Source: Staphylococcus cornubiensis
Lineage (GTDB): Bacteria > Bacillota > Bacilli > Staphylococcales > Staphylococcaceae
DNA: 64,000 nt
NCBI RefSeq assembly: GCF_900183575.1
Contig: NZ_FXUZ01000003.1
Coordinates: 62,001 to 126,000 of the forward strand
Direction: 5' to 3'
The notes under the pieces were generated by a model that saw only the letters and a program-made list of their open reading frames with translations, was not told where the DNA came from and made no database searches. A program made the position numbers and the translations under genes. Positions 1-7,755 of the stretch are shown piece after piece (positions within the stretch are counted from its first letter, which is position 1; each line of letters opens with the position of its first letter).

Positions 1-948
1 CCATTTATGATATTTCACTAAGTTTTGTTCAGCTTGTAACACATCAATAAACTGAAATTTAATTTTCGAACCTTGACGTTTTTGTGCAATTTTAGATAAA
101 TGATATGACGCAATCGTACCAATTTGCGGATAACTGCCTAATGTATAATGATCATTTAACAAAATAACAGGTGCGCCTTCTTTTTTCACCTGAATCGTGC
201 CTCGTTTAACGGACTGGTGTGGCGGCATATCTTCATAATAGGCTTTAATCGGCATCCCTTCTAATACGACACCCATTCGATTCGCTTTACTTGTCACTTG
301 ATACTCGCCATTTGTGAATTGACGGAGCACTTCCGCTTCAAAATCTTCTGTTCCTTTATTCGGAATGACATGCACGACGTCTGACAAATAGTTGAACGAC
401 AACGCATAACCATCGACACCCCAATCGACTGTTTTACGCTGTGCTAAGTTTTTGAACAACTGACGGTGGCGCGCATTGTAGTCACGTTTAAGTTCAATGG
501 CGTCACCCGCTTGTAAACGACGTCCTTGAAAACCACCCATCCCCGAAATCGTATCTGTTGAAGTGGAGCCGAGCCATTGATCAAGTTCAAAACCACCCGC
601 AACAGCTAAATACAAACGAGAACCACGACGTAAATGATCAAAAGATAACACGTCACCTTTATTCATTAAATACAGTTTATTCATTTGCACGCGCATCTCA
701 TCTGTATGGGCTAATCCTTGCGCACCAGACAACGCGATGAGCGTCGGTTCTGTAAAGCGAATTCGAGCCATTTGATTGTTCATTTCGAGTGTCGCTTCAT
801 TCCGGTCATTACCTACTAATCGATTGGCAATTTCGTGAGCCAGTACATCTAGCGCACCACTCCGAATGACGCCCATATGTTCATAGCCTTCACGTCCAAA
901 GTCTTGAAAACTTGAGAACAGCCCACTGTCTTCTATTATGATTGTCAT
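1..948 (-). CDS. pxpC: 5-oxoprolinase subunit C (biotin-dependent carboxyltransferase/KipA family), cut by the window edge
   Basis: Seen: an open frame from an ATG at 948 running off the left edge, about 316 residues visible of a family usually near 330, so only the last few residues should be missing. The start reads MTIIIEDSGLFSSFQDFGR, and GGFELDQWLGSTS follows further on; both are typical of the KipA/PxpC family. The ATG overlaps the pxpB stop by 4 bases (ATGA), so the two are translationally coupled. Known of the family: PxpC works with PxpA and PxpB in the ATP-dependent opening of 5-oxoproline to glutamate in the cytoplasm, disposing of a damage product of glutamine and glutamyl peptides. 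In Bacillus the same pair (KipI/KipA) was first described around control of the sporulation kinase KinA, which is unlikely to matter here. A pxpA gene would be expected beyond the left edge. Confidence 0.88.
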   Translation of the reverse strand, partial: MTIIIEDSGLFSSFQDFGREGYEHMGVIRSGALDVLAHEIANRLVGNDRNEATLEMNNQMARIRFTEPTLIALSGAQGLAHTDEMRVQMNKLYLMNKGDVLSFDHLRRGSRLYLAVAGGFELDQWLGSTSTDTISGMGGFQGRRLQAGDAIELKRDYNARHRQLFKNLAQRKTVDWGVDGYALSFNYLSDVVHVIPNKGTEDFEAEVLRQFTNGEYQVTSKANRMGVVLEGMPIKAYYEDMPPHQSVKRGTIQVKKEGAPVILLNDHYTLGSYPQIGTIASYHLSKIAQKRQGSKIKFQFIDVLQAEQNLVKYHKW

Positions 949-1628
949 GCGTCGTTACCTCCTGCTTGTACTTCAAAAAATTTCACGTGATCCCCCAATG
1001 AAATCAAAGCGAAATCCTCTTTTTTAGGATTGAATAATGGCAATGATGTATAGCCAATAACAAGCCAGTCACTATATGTTTCAGTCGTTGTGATTCCACA
1101 TTTATTGTTTTCTAAAATGACCGATCCAGCTGGAATTAAACGTGGTTCAGTTGCGGTATGATTCACAATAATCTGTGGATCTAAACCTGCTAAATAAGGA
1201 AAGCCTGGCGAATATCCCATCATCGAAACGAAATAGTCTGCACCAGTATGTATATCAATAAACGTTTGACGGTCCATATTCAGTTCTTTTAAAATCATGT
1301 CTAAATGCGGGCCGTGCGCTCCACCATACACAATCGGCACTTTAACACAATGGATTTCTTTGTCTAACGTCATCTCGTGTGTATCAATATTTTCAATCAC
1401 TGCTTTCATATGTAAAAATGGCGACGTAATATTCAAATGTTTCATCATCATTCGCGCATCATAAGAAATCAACATATCCGTTTCAGTCGGTACGATTTCA
1501 GTAATAAATGGATAGTTTTGTTTTAATAAACAGTGACGTATCAACAGTAACTTTTCAGTAGCGGCTGGCGTCACGTCCCCTTTTAATGATACGACAATCG
1601 CCTGATCCCCTTGACTATAAACCTTCAT
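945..1628 (-). CDS. pxpB: 5-oxoprolinase subunit B (KipI family)
   Basis: About 227 residues. The open frame extends 8 codons further upstream to 1652, but AGGTGG lies five bases before the internal ATG at 1628, which gives the family-like start MKVYSQGDQAIVV, so I chose that start. Motifs seen: GGAHGPHLD near the middle, GYSPGFPYLAGLD and PAGSV in the second half, all characteristic of the KipI/PxpB fold (cyclophilin-like domain). Role by family: the partner of PxpC in 5-oxoproline hydrolysis. It ends inside the start of pxpC (ATGA overlap) and begins 10 bases after the stop of a small membrane protein gene, so it probably lies on the same transcript as the pab genes. It is a normal-length, intact copy. 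Confidence 0.9.
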   Translation of the reverse strand: MKVYSQGDQAIVVSLKGDVTPAATEKLLLIRHCLLKQNYPFITEIVPTETDMLISYDARMMMKHLNITSPFLHMKAVIENIDTHEMTLDKEIHCVKVPIVYGGAHGPHLDMILKELNMDRQTFIDIHTGADYFVSMMGYSPGFPYLAGLDPQIIVNHTATEPRLIPAGSVILENNKCGITTTETYSDWLVIGYTSLPLFNPKKEDFALISLGDHVKFFEVQAGGNDA

Positions 1629-1638
1629 TTTTCCACCT

Positions 1639-1848
1639 CTAATTTTCATCATAAAATAAACTTAAAATTTCGCGTGTATATTGTGTGAGTTCACCGACAA
1701 AACCATAGATCAGCATGCATTGAATGACAAGTATTCCTAGCATCCACAAGTAAACCCATAAGCGATATTGACGGGAAACAAGCCGTTGTGAAACGATTTG
1801 ACCGATCCACATCACGATAAGAAATCCTAAAATATAGAGCGCAATCAT
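1639..1848 (-). CDS. Small two-helix membrane protein of unknown function
   Basis: I do not recognise this 69-residue protein. It has two hydrophobic segments (about residues 2-17 and 31-52) separated by a basic loop with several Arg residues, and an acidic C-terminus (SLFYDEN). AGGTG sits six bases before the ATG. It is packed between pabC (8 bases upstream) and pxpB (10 bases downstream), with no room for a separate promoter or terminator, which supports it being a real member of the operon. Its position suggests a gene carried with pxpBC rather than with folate synthesis, but nothing in the sequence shows a role. Confidence 0.6.
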   Translation of the reverse strand: MIALYILGFLIVMWIGQIVSQRLVSRQYRLWVYLWMLGILVIQCMLIYGFVGELTQYTREILSLFYDEN

Positions 1849-1856
1849 TCAATCAC

Positions 1857-2471
1857 CTACTTTATATGTTCAAGCGTAATGGGCACCCACTCACGCAAAC
1901 TATTGATCATCCATAGTTGACCGCCTTGTTGTAGTGCTTCTTTTACCATCGCCGTCGTCAAATGTTTTTCCGTTATTTGCTGGTCAGCTAACAAAGCACG
2001 GCGCATACACCCTTGTAAAAAGTCTTTTTCGTATACAGGTGTATAATGTGTGCCTTCTATTGTAAGGACGACATTGCCAATATCAAATTCAAGCACTTTA
2101 TCCGTGCCCTCATCATAGAACAAAGCGAGTTGCGTCGTGTGCGCATGCGCTACATGATTGCGTTCAGATGTTTTATACACGCGTTGCCATTCTGGTATAT
2201 CTCGCTTCATTGGAACAAATTGCGCCGTCATCGTTGTCGTTTCTTGCAATACACTTATTTCTGTATAGATTGCTCCAATCGGTTCAAGGATGACCTTCAC
2301 ACGATATTGACCGCTTGGGTATGCTTCACATAATTGTTGTATCGTTTGGCGCCATTGTGATAATACAAAGGGCATTCCGAGTTGTGTGCTTGCATGCTGT
2401 ATTCGTTCAGTATGATATGCAAGTCTTGGTATCTCACCATTGTCCAGTCGCATCGTTTCAAATAAATTCAT
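1857..2471 (-). CDS. pabC: Aminodeoxychorismate lyase, class IV PLP enzyme
   Basis: Predicted to release pyruvate from 4-amino-4-deoxychorismate, giving p-aminobenzoate for folate. The motifs NSLREWVPI near the C-terminus and LQGCMRRALL before it match the NSLRGWVPV and L-G-R motifs of the PabC family. The lysine in YKTSER near residue 100 is the likely PLP Schiff-base residue. At 204 residues it is clearly shorter than the usual 270-290, with a compact N-terminal half; from memory short forms also occur in other staphylococci, so I do not call it truncated. AGAGGG precedes the ATG, and the start overlaps the pabB stop (ATGA). pabA, pabB and pabC together make the complete route from chorismate to p-aminobenzoate. 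Confidence 0.87.
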   Translation of the reverse strand: MNLFETMRLDNGEIPRLAYHTERIQHASTQLGMPFVLSQWRQTIQQLCEAYPSGQYRVKVILEPIGAIYTEISVLQETTTMTAQFVPMKRDIPEWQRVYKTSERNHVAHAHTTQLALFYDEGTDKVLEFDIGNVVLTIEGTHYTPVYEKDFLQGCMRRALLADQQITEKHLTTAMVKEALQQGGQLWMINSLREWVPITLEHIK

Positions 2472-3619
2472 CGTAATCCCTCTAATATTTTCGTTTTCGC
2501 ATGAAATTCTGCATATTCTTGCTTTGGATCAGAATCTATCGTAATCCCTGCACCAACGCCGTAATACAATGTGTCATTGATTTGTTCGACTGTCCGTATT
2601 GGCACATTAAAAATCGCGCGTCCATTCGGATGTAACAAACCGATAGCCCCACAATAAATATGACGTGGCGTTGTTTCAAGACGATGAATAATGCGCATCG
2701 TATTCACTTTTGGTGCACCTGTAATAGAACCACACGGGAAAAGTGCGCCTAGTAACGTTTGATACGTCGTCGTGTCCGAAACACGTCCAGTCACCATCGT
2801 CGTCATTTGAAAAACAGTTTGATAACGTTCAATCGCGAATGGATGGTACACTTTCACACTACCTCGTTCGGCCACTCGCGCAATATCATTACGTAATAAA
2901 TCGACAATCATCACATTTTCAGCACGATCTTTTTGAGATTCTCGTAAGATTTTTGCATGACGTTCATCTTCTTCAACCGTCGCCCCTCGTGGCATCGTCC
3001 CTTTCATCGGTTTGCTGACCACTGTTCTACCATTTTCACCAAAGTCACCCACTTGAAAAAAGAGTTCTGGCGAAATCGATGCGACCTTCACTTCTGCTGT
3101 GTCGATGAGCACTGTGTAGTCGCCATTCGTTTGTTGTGTCAATCGTTCATACATCGCTGAAATCGACATCTGATCAAAGCTTTTAAGACGTGTCGTATAG
3201 TTCACTTGGTACGTCCAGCCTGCTGTAATTTCATCGTGTATCGTACGAATATGTTGCGTAATCGTCTTTTGACTATCCATAAATTGAAAATGGCCGCCAA
3301 GTCCTCTTTGTTGTTGCGGTTCAGTTGGTGCATTTTTTTCAGCGTCAACGGGTTGTTCAAAAACATAATACGCTGCGTAAATATGGTTTTCTGGTGTATA
3401 AGTTTGAAAATCTTCATGAAAATACGGTGCCGCTTCATATGGCAAATATAGTGCGACGTAATACCCTTGTTGTTGGTACTGTGCCGCCTCATCAACCACT
3501 TGGCCCACTTGCTTCAGCTCTCGTGCAACGCCTGTATGAAGCGGTTCTTCAAAATGATATTGATACGTCGTGGTCGTATCCGGATCGTTATAATATTTAT
3601 AATTAAACTTCACAACCAT
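2468..3619 (-). CDS. pabB: Aminodeoxychorismate synthase component I
   Basis: This is the chorismate-binding subunit (383 residues), which aminates chorismate with ammonia delivered by PabA. Motifs seen in the chorismate-binding domain: YQVNYTTRL near residue 150, MKGTMPRG, DRAENVMIVDLLRNDI, and GSITGAPKVNTMRIIH near residue 300, followed by the C-terminal YYGVGAGI-type strand. The start overlaps the end of pabA by 17 bases, with GGGGG just upstream of the ATG, so it is translated from within the pabA coding sequence. The N-terminal 100 residues are divergent, as is common in this family. It could be confused with anthranilate synthase TrpE, but linkage to PabA and PabC and the absence of trp genes favour PabB. 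Confidence 0.92.
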   Translation of the reverse strand: MVVKFNYKYYNDPDTTTTYQYHFEEPLHTGVARELKQVGQVVDEAAQYQQQGYYVALYLPYEAAPYFHEDFQTYTPENHIYAAYYVFEQPVDAEKNAPTEPQQQRGLGGHFQFMDSQKTITQHIRTIHDEITAGWTYQVNYTTRLKSFDQMSISAMYERLTQQTNGDYTVLIDTAEVKVASISPELFFQVGDFGENGRTVVSKPMKGTMPRGATVEEDERHAKILRESQKDRAENVMIVDLLRNDIARVAERGSVKVYHPFAIERYQTVFQMTTMVTGRVSDTTTYQTLLGALFPCGSITGAPKVNTMRIIHRLETTPRHIYCGAIGLLHPNGRAIFNVPIRTVEQINDTLYYGVGAGITIDSDPKQEYAEFHAKTKILEGLR

Positions 3620-4196
3620 GATGAACCCCCGATTTTCTCAAAAAGTTTCGTATTTGTTCGTGACCGTATTCAGATAAAATAGACTCAGGATGATATTGGA
3701 CCCCATATATTGGTCGTGACTTATGACGTACTGCCATCACAATACCTTCTTCATTTTGTGCTGACACAACGAGAGGTGCCCCAATCGTCGTCGAATCTGC
3801 CATTAATGAATGGTAACGCATCACCTCAAACTCCTCAGGTAACCCATCAAATAACAACGATTGGTCATGACGGATACGCGTCGTATGACCATGAACAGGT
3901 CGCGGCGCATGAATGATTTTCCCACCATAATACGTCACTAATAATTGAAATCCTAAACACACGCCCAAAATCGGTGTCGTCGATTCAAAAGCCTTCACCA
4001 CTTCAAAAAGAATCGGGTAATCTTCTGGCGCACCAGGTCCAGGAGAAATAATGAGTGCTGTCGGTTGCATCTCTTTTAATGTCGCAATAGAAACAGCCTC
4101 GACATCGATTGCCGTGACAGGTTGCTGACTCTCATATTCTACATAGTCAACAATATTATACGTAAAAGAATCTTTATTATCTATCATCACTATCAT
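3603..4196 (-). CDS. pabA: Aminodeoxychorismate synthase component II (glutamine amidotransferase)
   Basis: Class I glutamine amidotransferase of 197 residues. The catalytic triad is visible: Cys in GVCLGFQ (about residue 80), and His and Glu in YHPESI (about residue 170). The oxyanion-strand motif SPGPGAPEDY is also present. It supplies ammonia from glutamine to PabB in the cytoplasm. It is the first gene of a six-gene minus-strand run. A GAGG sequence precedes the ATG at 4196, and the 130 bases upstream, shared with the divergent preQ1-controlled que operon, should hold its promoter. The same protein can serve anthranilate synthase in some bacteria, and I cannot exclude a dual role. Confidence 0.92.
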   Translation of the reverse strand: MIVMIDNKDSFTYNIVDYVEYESQQPVTAIDVEAVSIATLKEMQPTALIISPGPGAPEDYPILFEVVKAFESTTPILGVCLGFQLLVTYYGGKIIHAPRPVHGHTTRIRHDQSLLFDGLPEEFEVMRYHSLMADSTTIGAPLVVSAQNEEGIVMAVRHKSRPIYGVQYHPESILSEYGHEQIRNFLRKSGVHHGCEV

Positions 4197-4334
4197 AGTT
4201 TTTGCCTCGTTCTTTCTTTAATACTTCTATTATCACAAATGTCGACCTAATTGACAAAATTGAAGTGATAATCAGCAGAGCACGACTTGATTTATCTTGC
4301 TAAATGTATTACAGTATGGAACAGAATTGAATTG

Positions 4335-4371
4335 CAGAGGTTCCTAGCTACCAACCCTCTATAAAAAACTA
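4335..4371 (+). promoter_or_regulatory. preQ1 class I riboswitch aptamer
   Basis: The sequence reads CAGAGGTTCCTAGCTAC, then ACCCTCT, then ATAAAAAACTA, which is the preQ1-I arrangement: the first stem AGAGG/CCTCT, the loop carrying the C that reads the ligand, and an A-rich tail that folds back as a pseudoknot. It stands 85 bases before queC, the first gene of preQ1 synthesis, so it should switch off the operon when preQ1 is plentiful. A terminator hairpin follows at 4383. Confidence 0.93.
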
Positions 4372-4382
4372 GACACACCTCA

Positions 4383-4413
4383 CCGTCTATTTTTTATAGT
4401 GACGGCTTTTTTT
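4383..4413 (+). terminator. Riboswitch-controlled terminator upstream of queC
   Basis: CCGTC and GACGG flank a self-complementary AT-rich stretch, and CTTTTTTT follows the hairpin. It begins about 12 bases after the preQ1 aptamer tail, which fits transcriptional control of queCDE by attenuation. Confidence 0.85.
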
Positions 4414-4456
4414 ATGCCTTATTTTAGGAGCTTCTCTACAAAAGGAGCGATCAATC

Positions 4457-5128
4457 ATGTCAGAAGTGCTCAATAACGAAAAGGCACTTGTAGTATTTAG
4501 CGGCGGACAAGACAGTACGACATGTCTCTTCTATGCTAAAAAACATTTTAAAGAAGTTGAACTGGTTACATTTGAATACGGTCAGCGTCATGCGAAAGAA
4601 ATCGAAGTCGCAAAAGAAATCGCACAAGATCAAGGACTCAAACATCACGTACTCGATATGGCATTGCTCTCCCAACTGACACCTAACGCGCTCACATCAC
4701 ATGATATGACCATCGACAACCATAATGATGTCCCTAACACTTTTGTCCCTGCCCGAAACTTACTTTTCTTATCTTTTGCCGGTGCATTAGCGTACCAAAT
4801 CGGTGCAAAACATCTCATTACAGGTGTATGCGAAACGGATTTTTCCGGTTATCCAGATTGTCGCGACAGTTTCATTAAGTCGATGAACGTGACATTGAAT
4901 TTAGCAATGGATCGTGATTTTGTCATACATACACCGCTCATGTGGCTCAATAAAAAAGAAACTTGGGCATTAAGTGACGATTTAGGTGTACTCGATTACG
5001 TGCGTGACCGTACATTAACGTGTTATAACGGCATTATCGCAGAAGGCTGTGGCGAATGTCCGGCATGCCAATTAAGACAGCGCGGTCTTGACCAATATCT
5101 TGCTGAGAAAGAGAGTGAAGTACGATGA
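4457..5128 (+). CDS. queC: 7-cyano-7-deazaguanine synthase
   Basis: QueC converts 7-carboxy-7-deazaguanine to preQ0 with ATP and ammonia, on the way to queuosine in tRNA. Seen: the N-type ATP pyrophosphatase P-loop SGGQDSTT at about residue 15, and a zinc site built from Cys in [19 protein letters not shown] close to the C-terminus. The length of 223 residues is typical. AAAGGAGCG lies 8 bases before the ATG. It is first in queC-queD-queE, and queD begins inside its stop codon (ATGA overlap). queF, which makes preQ1 from preQ0, is not in the window and must be elsewhere if the pathway is complete. Confidence 0.95.
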   Translation: MSEVLNNEKALVVFSGGQDSTTCLFYAKKHFKEVELVTFEYGQRHAKEIEVAKEIAQDQGLKHHVLDMALLSQLTPNALTSHDMTIDNHNDVPNTFVPARNLLFLSFAGALAYQIGAKHLITGVCETDFSGYPDCRDSFIKSMNVTLNLAMDRDFVIHTPLMWLNKKETWALSDDLGVLDYVRDRTLTCYNGIIAEGCGECPACQLRQRGLDQYLAEKESEVR

Positions 5129-5556
5129 TGCAACAAATTTATCCACAAGTTGACCATGATTATATGTATGAACTGAATAAAGACTTTAACTTTTCCGCAG
5201 CACACTTTATTCCTGACGAACGTGCTGGAAAATGTACACGTGTCCACGGCCATACGTACTTTGTTAATTTAACTATCGGCGGAGATGAGCTGGACAGTAT
5301 GGGGTTTTTAATTAATTTTAGTGAGTTAAAAAGCTTAATTCACGACCGATTCGATCATTATCTTCTGAACGACTTAGCACCATTTCAAGGGAAAAGTCCA
5401 TCTACGGAAATTGTGGCACAAACGATTTATGACATTGTCAGTGCACGTTTAGAAGAATTGCCAAACGCACCAAAATGCTTGCAAGTGTTTTTACGTGAGA
5501 CACCTACTAGTTATGTCGTATATCGCCCTAAAAATAAGGAGCAACGTCATGGCTAA
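5125..5556 (+). CDS. queD: 6-carboxytetrahydropterin synthase
   Basis: QueD turns 7,8-dihydroneopterin triphosphate into 6-carboxy-5,6,7,8-tetrahydropterin, the precursor used by QueE. The zinc ligands are visible as His in FSAAHF and the two His in RVHGHTY, with the catalytic Cys in AGKCTR just before. Length is 143 residues. I took the ATG that overlaps the queC stop; a second Met a dozen residues later ([10 protein letters not shown]) is closer to where related proteins start and is a possible alternative. The 3' end overlaps queE by 8 bases, consistent with coupled translation. Confidence 0.93.
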   Translation: MMQQIYPQVDHDYMYELNKDFNFSAAHFIPDERAGKCTRVHGHTYFVNLTIGGDELDSMGFLINFSELKSLIHDRFDHYLLNDLAPFQGKSPSTEIVAQTIYDIVSARLEELPNAPKCLQVFLRETPTSYVVYRPKNKEQRHG

Positions 5557-6262
5557 AATACCTGTACTCGAAATTTTTGGTCCAACCATTCAAGGTGAAG
5601 GTAAAGTCATCGGTCGTAAAACGATGTTCGTCCGTACTGCAGGTTGTGACTTTCGCTGTAGTTGGTGCGATTCAAAATTCACTTGGGACGGCAGTATGAA
5701 AGATGAAATTGAAATGATGGCAGCAGAAGACATTTTAGCCCAACTGAGAAACATTGGTGGCGATCGTTTTAATCACGTGACGATATCTGGAGGGAACCCT
5801 GCTTTAATTAAAGGGTTACAATCATTTGTAGATTTGTGTGAAGCAAACGATATCCGTACTGCGCTTGAAACACAAGGATCGCAATTCCAACCTTGGATGC
5901 GCCAAATCAATGACTTGACCCTTTCACCTAAACCGCCAAGTTCAGGCATGCAACAAAATCTGTCGCGTTTAGATGCAGTCATTGAACAACTAGATACATC
6001 ACGCATCAATTTAAAAGTCGTCGTATTTGACGATACAGATTATGACTTTGCGAAAATGATTCACCAACGTTATCCAAACATTCCATTTTATTTACAAGTG
6101 GGCAACCCTTATTTAGAGGAGCATGTTGAACAGCATACGGCAAAACTGCTCGAACGTTACGAACAGTTAATCGACCGAGTGACAGCGGATGCGGAAATGA
6201 ATGAAGTGTTCGTCTTACCACAACTGCACACATTAATATGGAGTAATCAAAAAGGCGTTTAA
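5549..6262 (+). CDS. queE: 7-carboxy-7-deazaguanine synthase (radical SAM)
   Basis: QueE is a radical SAM enzyme that rearranges 6-carboxytetrahydropterin to 7-carboxy-7-deazaguanine. The 4Fe-4S cluster motif is seen as AGCDFRCSWCD near residue 30, after the family-typical IFGPTIQGEG; the SGGNPAL stretch is the SAM-binding GGE-like motif. An upstream in-frame ATG exists at 5495, but AAGGAG lies 8 bases before the ATG at 5549, and the protein then begins [18 protein letters not shown] as expected. At 237 residues it is full length. It is the last gene of the operon. Confidence 0.94.
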   Translation: MAKIPVLEIFGPTIQGEGKVIGRKTMFVRTAGCDFRCSWCDSKFTWDGSMKDEIEMMAAEDILAQLRNIGGDRFNHVTISGGNPALIKGLQSFVDLCEANDIRTALETQGSQFQPWMRQINDLTLSPKPPSSGMQQNLSRLDAVIEQLDTSRINLKVVVFDDTDYDFAKMIHQRYPNIPFYLQVGNPYLEEHVEQHTAKLLERYEQLIDRVTADAEMNEVFVLPQLHTLIWSNQKGV

Positions 6263-6439
6263 TTTTTGTGCATACGTAGGAAATGCTTATGCCGAGTCAT
6301 TCATACGTTACTAACCCCAAAAATGGTTTTTCGTTAAAAGTGTTATGTAAAATCAATATTTTAAAAGTGTTATTAAATGCTTATCCACAGTGATATTGAT
6401 ATAATAGTGTAATGAATTGTGAAAAGTTAGGAGAACGCA

Positions 6440-7039
6440 ATGGCCTTATTTGTCATCTTAAATATCGTTATCGTTGTTGGGGTATTTCTCATTGATATGT
6501 ATCGACATCAGTACCAATACGTACGTTTAAGTGCTTTATTATTTGCAATTACTTTAAATAGTTTACTGAATCCTATTTTGTTGGACCAGCTGAATTTTAT
6601 TACACTGAGTACCTTTTTAATGTATTTGACTTGGTTCATCTTGCAAATTTATTTAGACCGTACAGTTCGTATCTTTAAAATTCAAAACCAAAAATTTTTC
6701 ACTGGTATTATCACTATGATCATCAGCATTTTATTTGTTGTTATGGCACAAACGGCAGACCAATCCATTTATATGTCTGTTCCATATTTAGCACCTGCAA
6801 TCTTTTTATTCGGTGCCATTTTACAGTTTTCGAGCGTGCTACATTCGCCACGCTTTGAATCTTTGTATCGACATTTAAAAATTAAAAACCCATTATTAAT
6901 CGGTGCTTGTTTCATTATATTATCTATGATGCTCATGATGTTATTGACACCTTTTTGGTACTTATATCTCATCATTTACGCGTGCCTCTTCCTCATCTTT
7001 TTGTTAGAAAAAATATTTATTTTAGAAAAAGATGATTAA
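6440..7039 (+). CDS. Multi-spanning membrane protein of unknown function
   Basis: I do not recognise a family for this 199-residue protein. It is almost entirely hydrophobic, with about six predicted membrane helices (roughly 1-18, 28-46, 53-72, 87-105, 112-130 and 155-190) and short basic loops such as HSPRFESLYRHLKIK. TTAGGAG stands 7 bases before the ATG, and a good -10 sequence TATAAT lies at 6400-6405. It is a monocistronic-looking gene between the que operon and a YeaQ-type gene. A SigmaB-like promoter for the next gene overlaps its last codons. Confidence 0.75.
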   Translation: MALFVILNIVIVVGVFLIDMYRHQYQYVRLSALLFAITLNSLLNPILLDQLNFITLSTFLMYLTWFILQIYLDRTVRIFKIQNQKFFTGIITMIISILFVVMAQTADQSIYMSVPYLAPAIFLFGAILQFSSVLHSPRFESLYRHLKIKNPLLIGACFIILSMMLMMLLTPFWYLYLIIYACLFLIFLLEKIFILEKDD

Positions 7040-7059
7040 AAAACAGTTAGGCGTGGTAT
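7034..7059 (+). promoter_or_regulatory. Candidate SigmaB promoter for the YeaQ-family gene
   Basis: GATTAA, a 14-base spacer and TGGTAT match the staphylococcal SigmaB consensus GTTTAA-N12-15-GGGTAT at five of six bases in each box. It lies about 50 bases before the start of a general-stress-type membrane protein gene and overlaps the end of the gene upstream. Inferred from sequence only. Confidence 0.45.
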
Positions 7060-7109
7060 GTATTAATTGAGCCTTATCATAGTTTAGAATATAAAAGGAG
7101 GCATTTACT

Positions 7110-7364
7110 ATGGGTTTTATAGTGATGTTAATTGTCGGCGGTCTCATTGGTTGGGCTGCTGGTGCAATTTTAGGTAAAGATGTTCCAGGAGGTATCCTCG
7201 GAAATATTATCGCAGGTTTAATCGGTTCTGCGATTGGTAGTTGGTTATTAGGCCATTGGGGTCCAGAATTCGGTGGCGTATACATTTTACCAGCGTTAAT
7301 TGGTGCAATTATTTTAATCGCATTAGCTTCATTAATTTTAGGCAAAATGCGTGGTAAAAAATAA
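7110..7364 (+). CDS. GlsB/YeaQ/YmgE family stress-associated membrane protein
   Basis: This 84-residue, very glycine-rich protein has three membrane segments. The motifs GGLIGWAAGAILGKDVPGG and a repeated GNIIAGLIGSAIG pattern are typical of the transglycosylase-associated (GlsB/YeaQ/YmgE) family. Members are small inner-membrane proteins linked to general stress responses; the exact function is unknown. AAAGGAGGC precedes the ATG. A strong terminator follows at 7424, so it is probably transcribed alone, and a SigmaB-like promoter lies upstream, which would agree with stress induction. Confidence 0.85.
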   Translation: MGFIVMLIVGGLIGWAAGAILGKDVPGGILGNIIAGLIGSAIGSWLLGHWGPEFGGVYILPALIGAIILIALASLILGKMRGKK

Positions 7365-7423
7365 GCTAGCATGTTGATTCATATGCGATTGAATGAATCA
7401 TGTACTGTTATAGATACAGTATA

Positions 7424-7482
7424 AAGGTGTAGATGACGAAATCTTTGTTATTCAAAGTCTTCAAACATCTACACCTTTTTTG
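7424..7482 (+). terminator. Rho-independent terminator
   Basis: A perfect 11-bp stem AGGTGTAGATG/CATCTACACCT with a loop of about 30 bases, followed by TTTTTTT. It ends the YeaQ-family transcript. Confidence 0.85.
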
Positions 7483-7513
7483 TATTCATTTTTTATAATA
7501 ACAAAACGACAAG

Positions 7514-7657
7514 TGGGAGGGGACATAAAAATTTTTGATGTGATTAATGCAATATTTTTGTATGCCATTCACCCTCAATTTCCGACTACTTTAGAGTCAT
7601 TAACGAATCATAAACCTTTGAATGGATTGAGGCTTAAAATTTTTTATGTCCTAACCC
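7514..7657. repeat. Intergenic repeat family 1, copy A (about 144 bp, complementary ends)
   Basis: This element reappears at 46159-46301 in the opposite orientation with roughly 85 percent identity by eye over its whole length. The ends are complementary: GGGACATAAAAATTTT at one side and AAAATTTTTTATGTCC at the other, so the element has terminal inverted repeats of about 16 bp. A 93-codon open frame crosses it (7480-7761), but I see no ribosome binding site or protein family. The same sequence recurs between unrelated genes, so I treat it as a non-coding repeat. There is no transposase in the window. Confidence 0.75.
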
Positions 7658-7755
7658 CGAAAACTTTTTTATTTAATTCGAAAACTTCTTCAAAAGTTGC
7701 CAAAATACCCAAAATTCCCGAGAAATCAGATGAACCGGAAAACCCAACACGCCCT

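Noticed and set aside
6381..6389. A perfect DnaA box, TTATCCACA
   Set aside because: One nine-base match is expected about every second window of this size by chance. There is no cluster and no origin-like AT region or dnaA gene.
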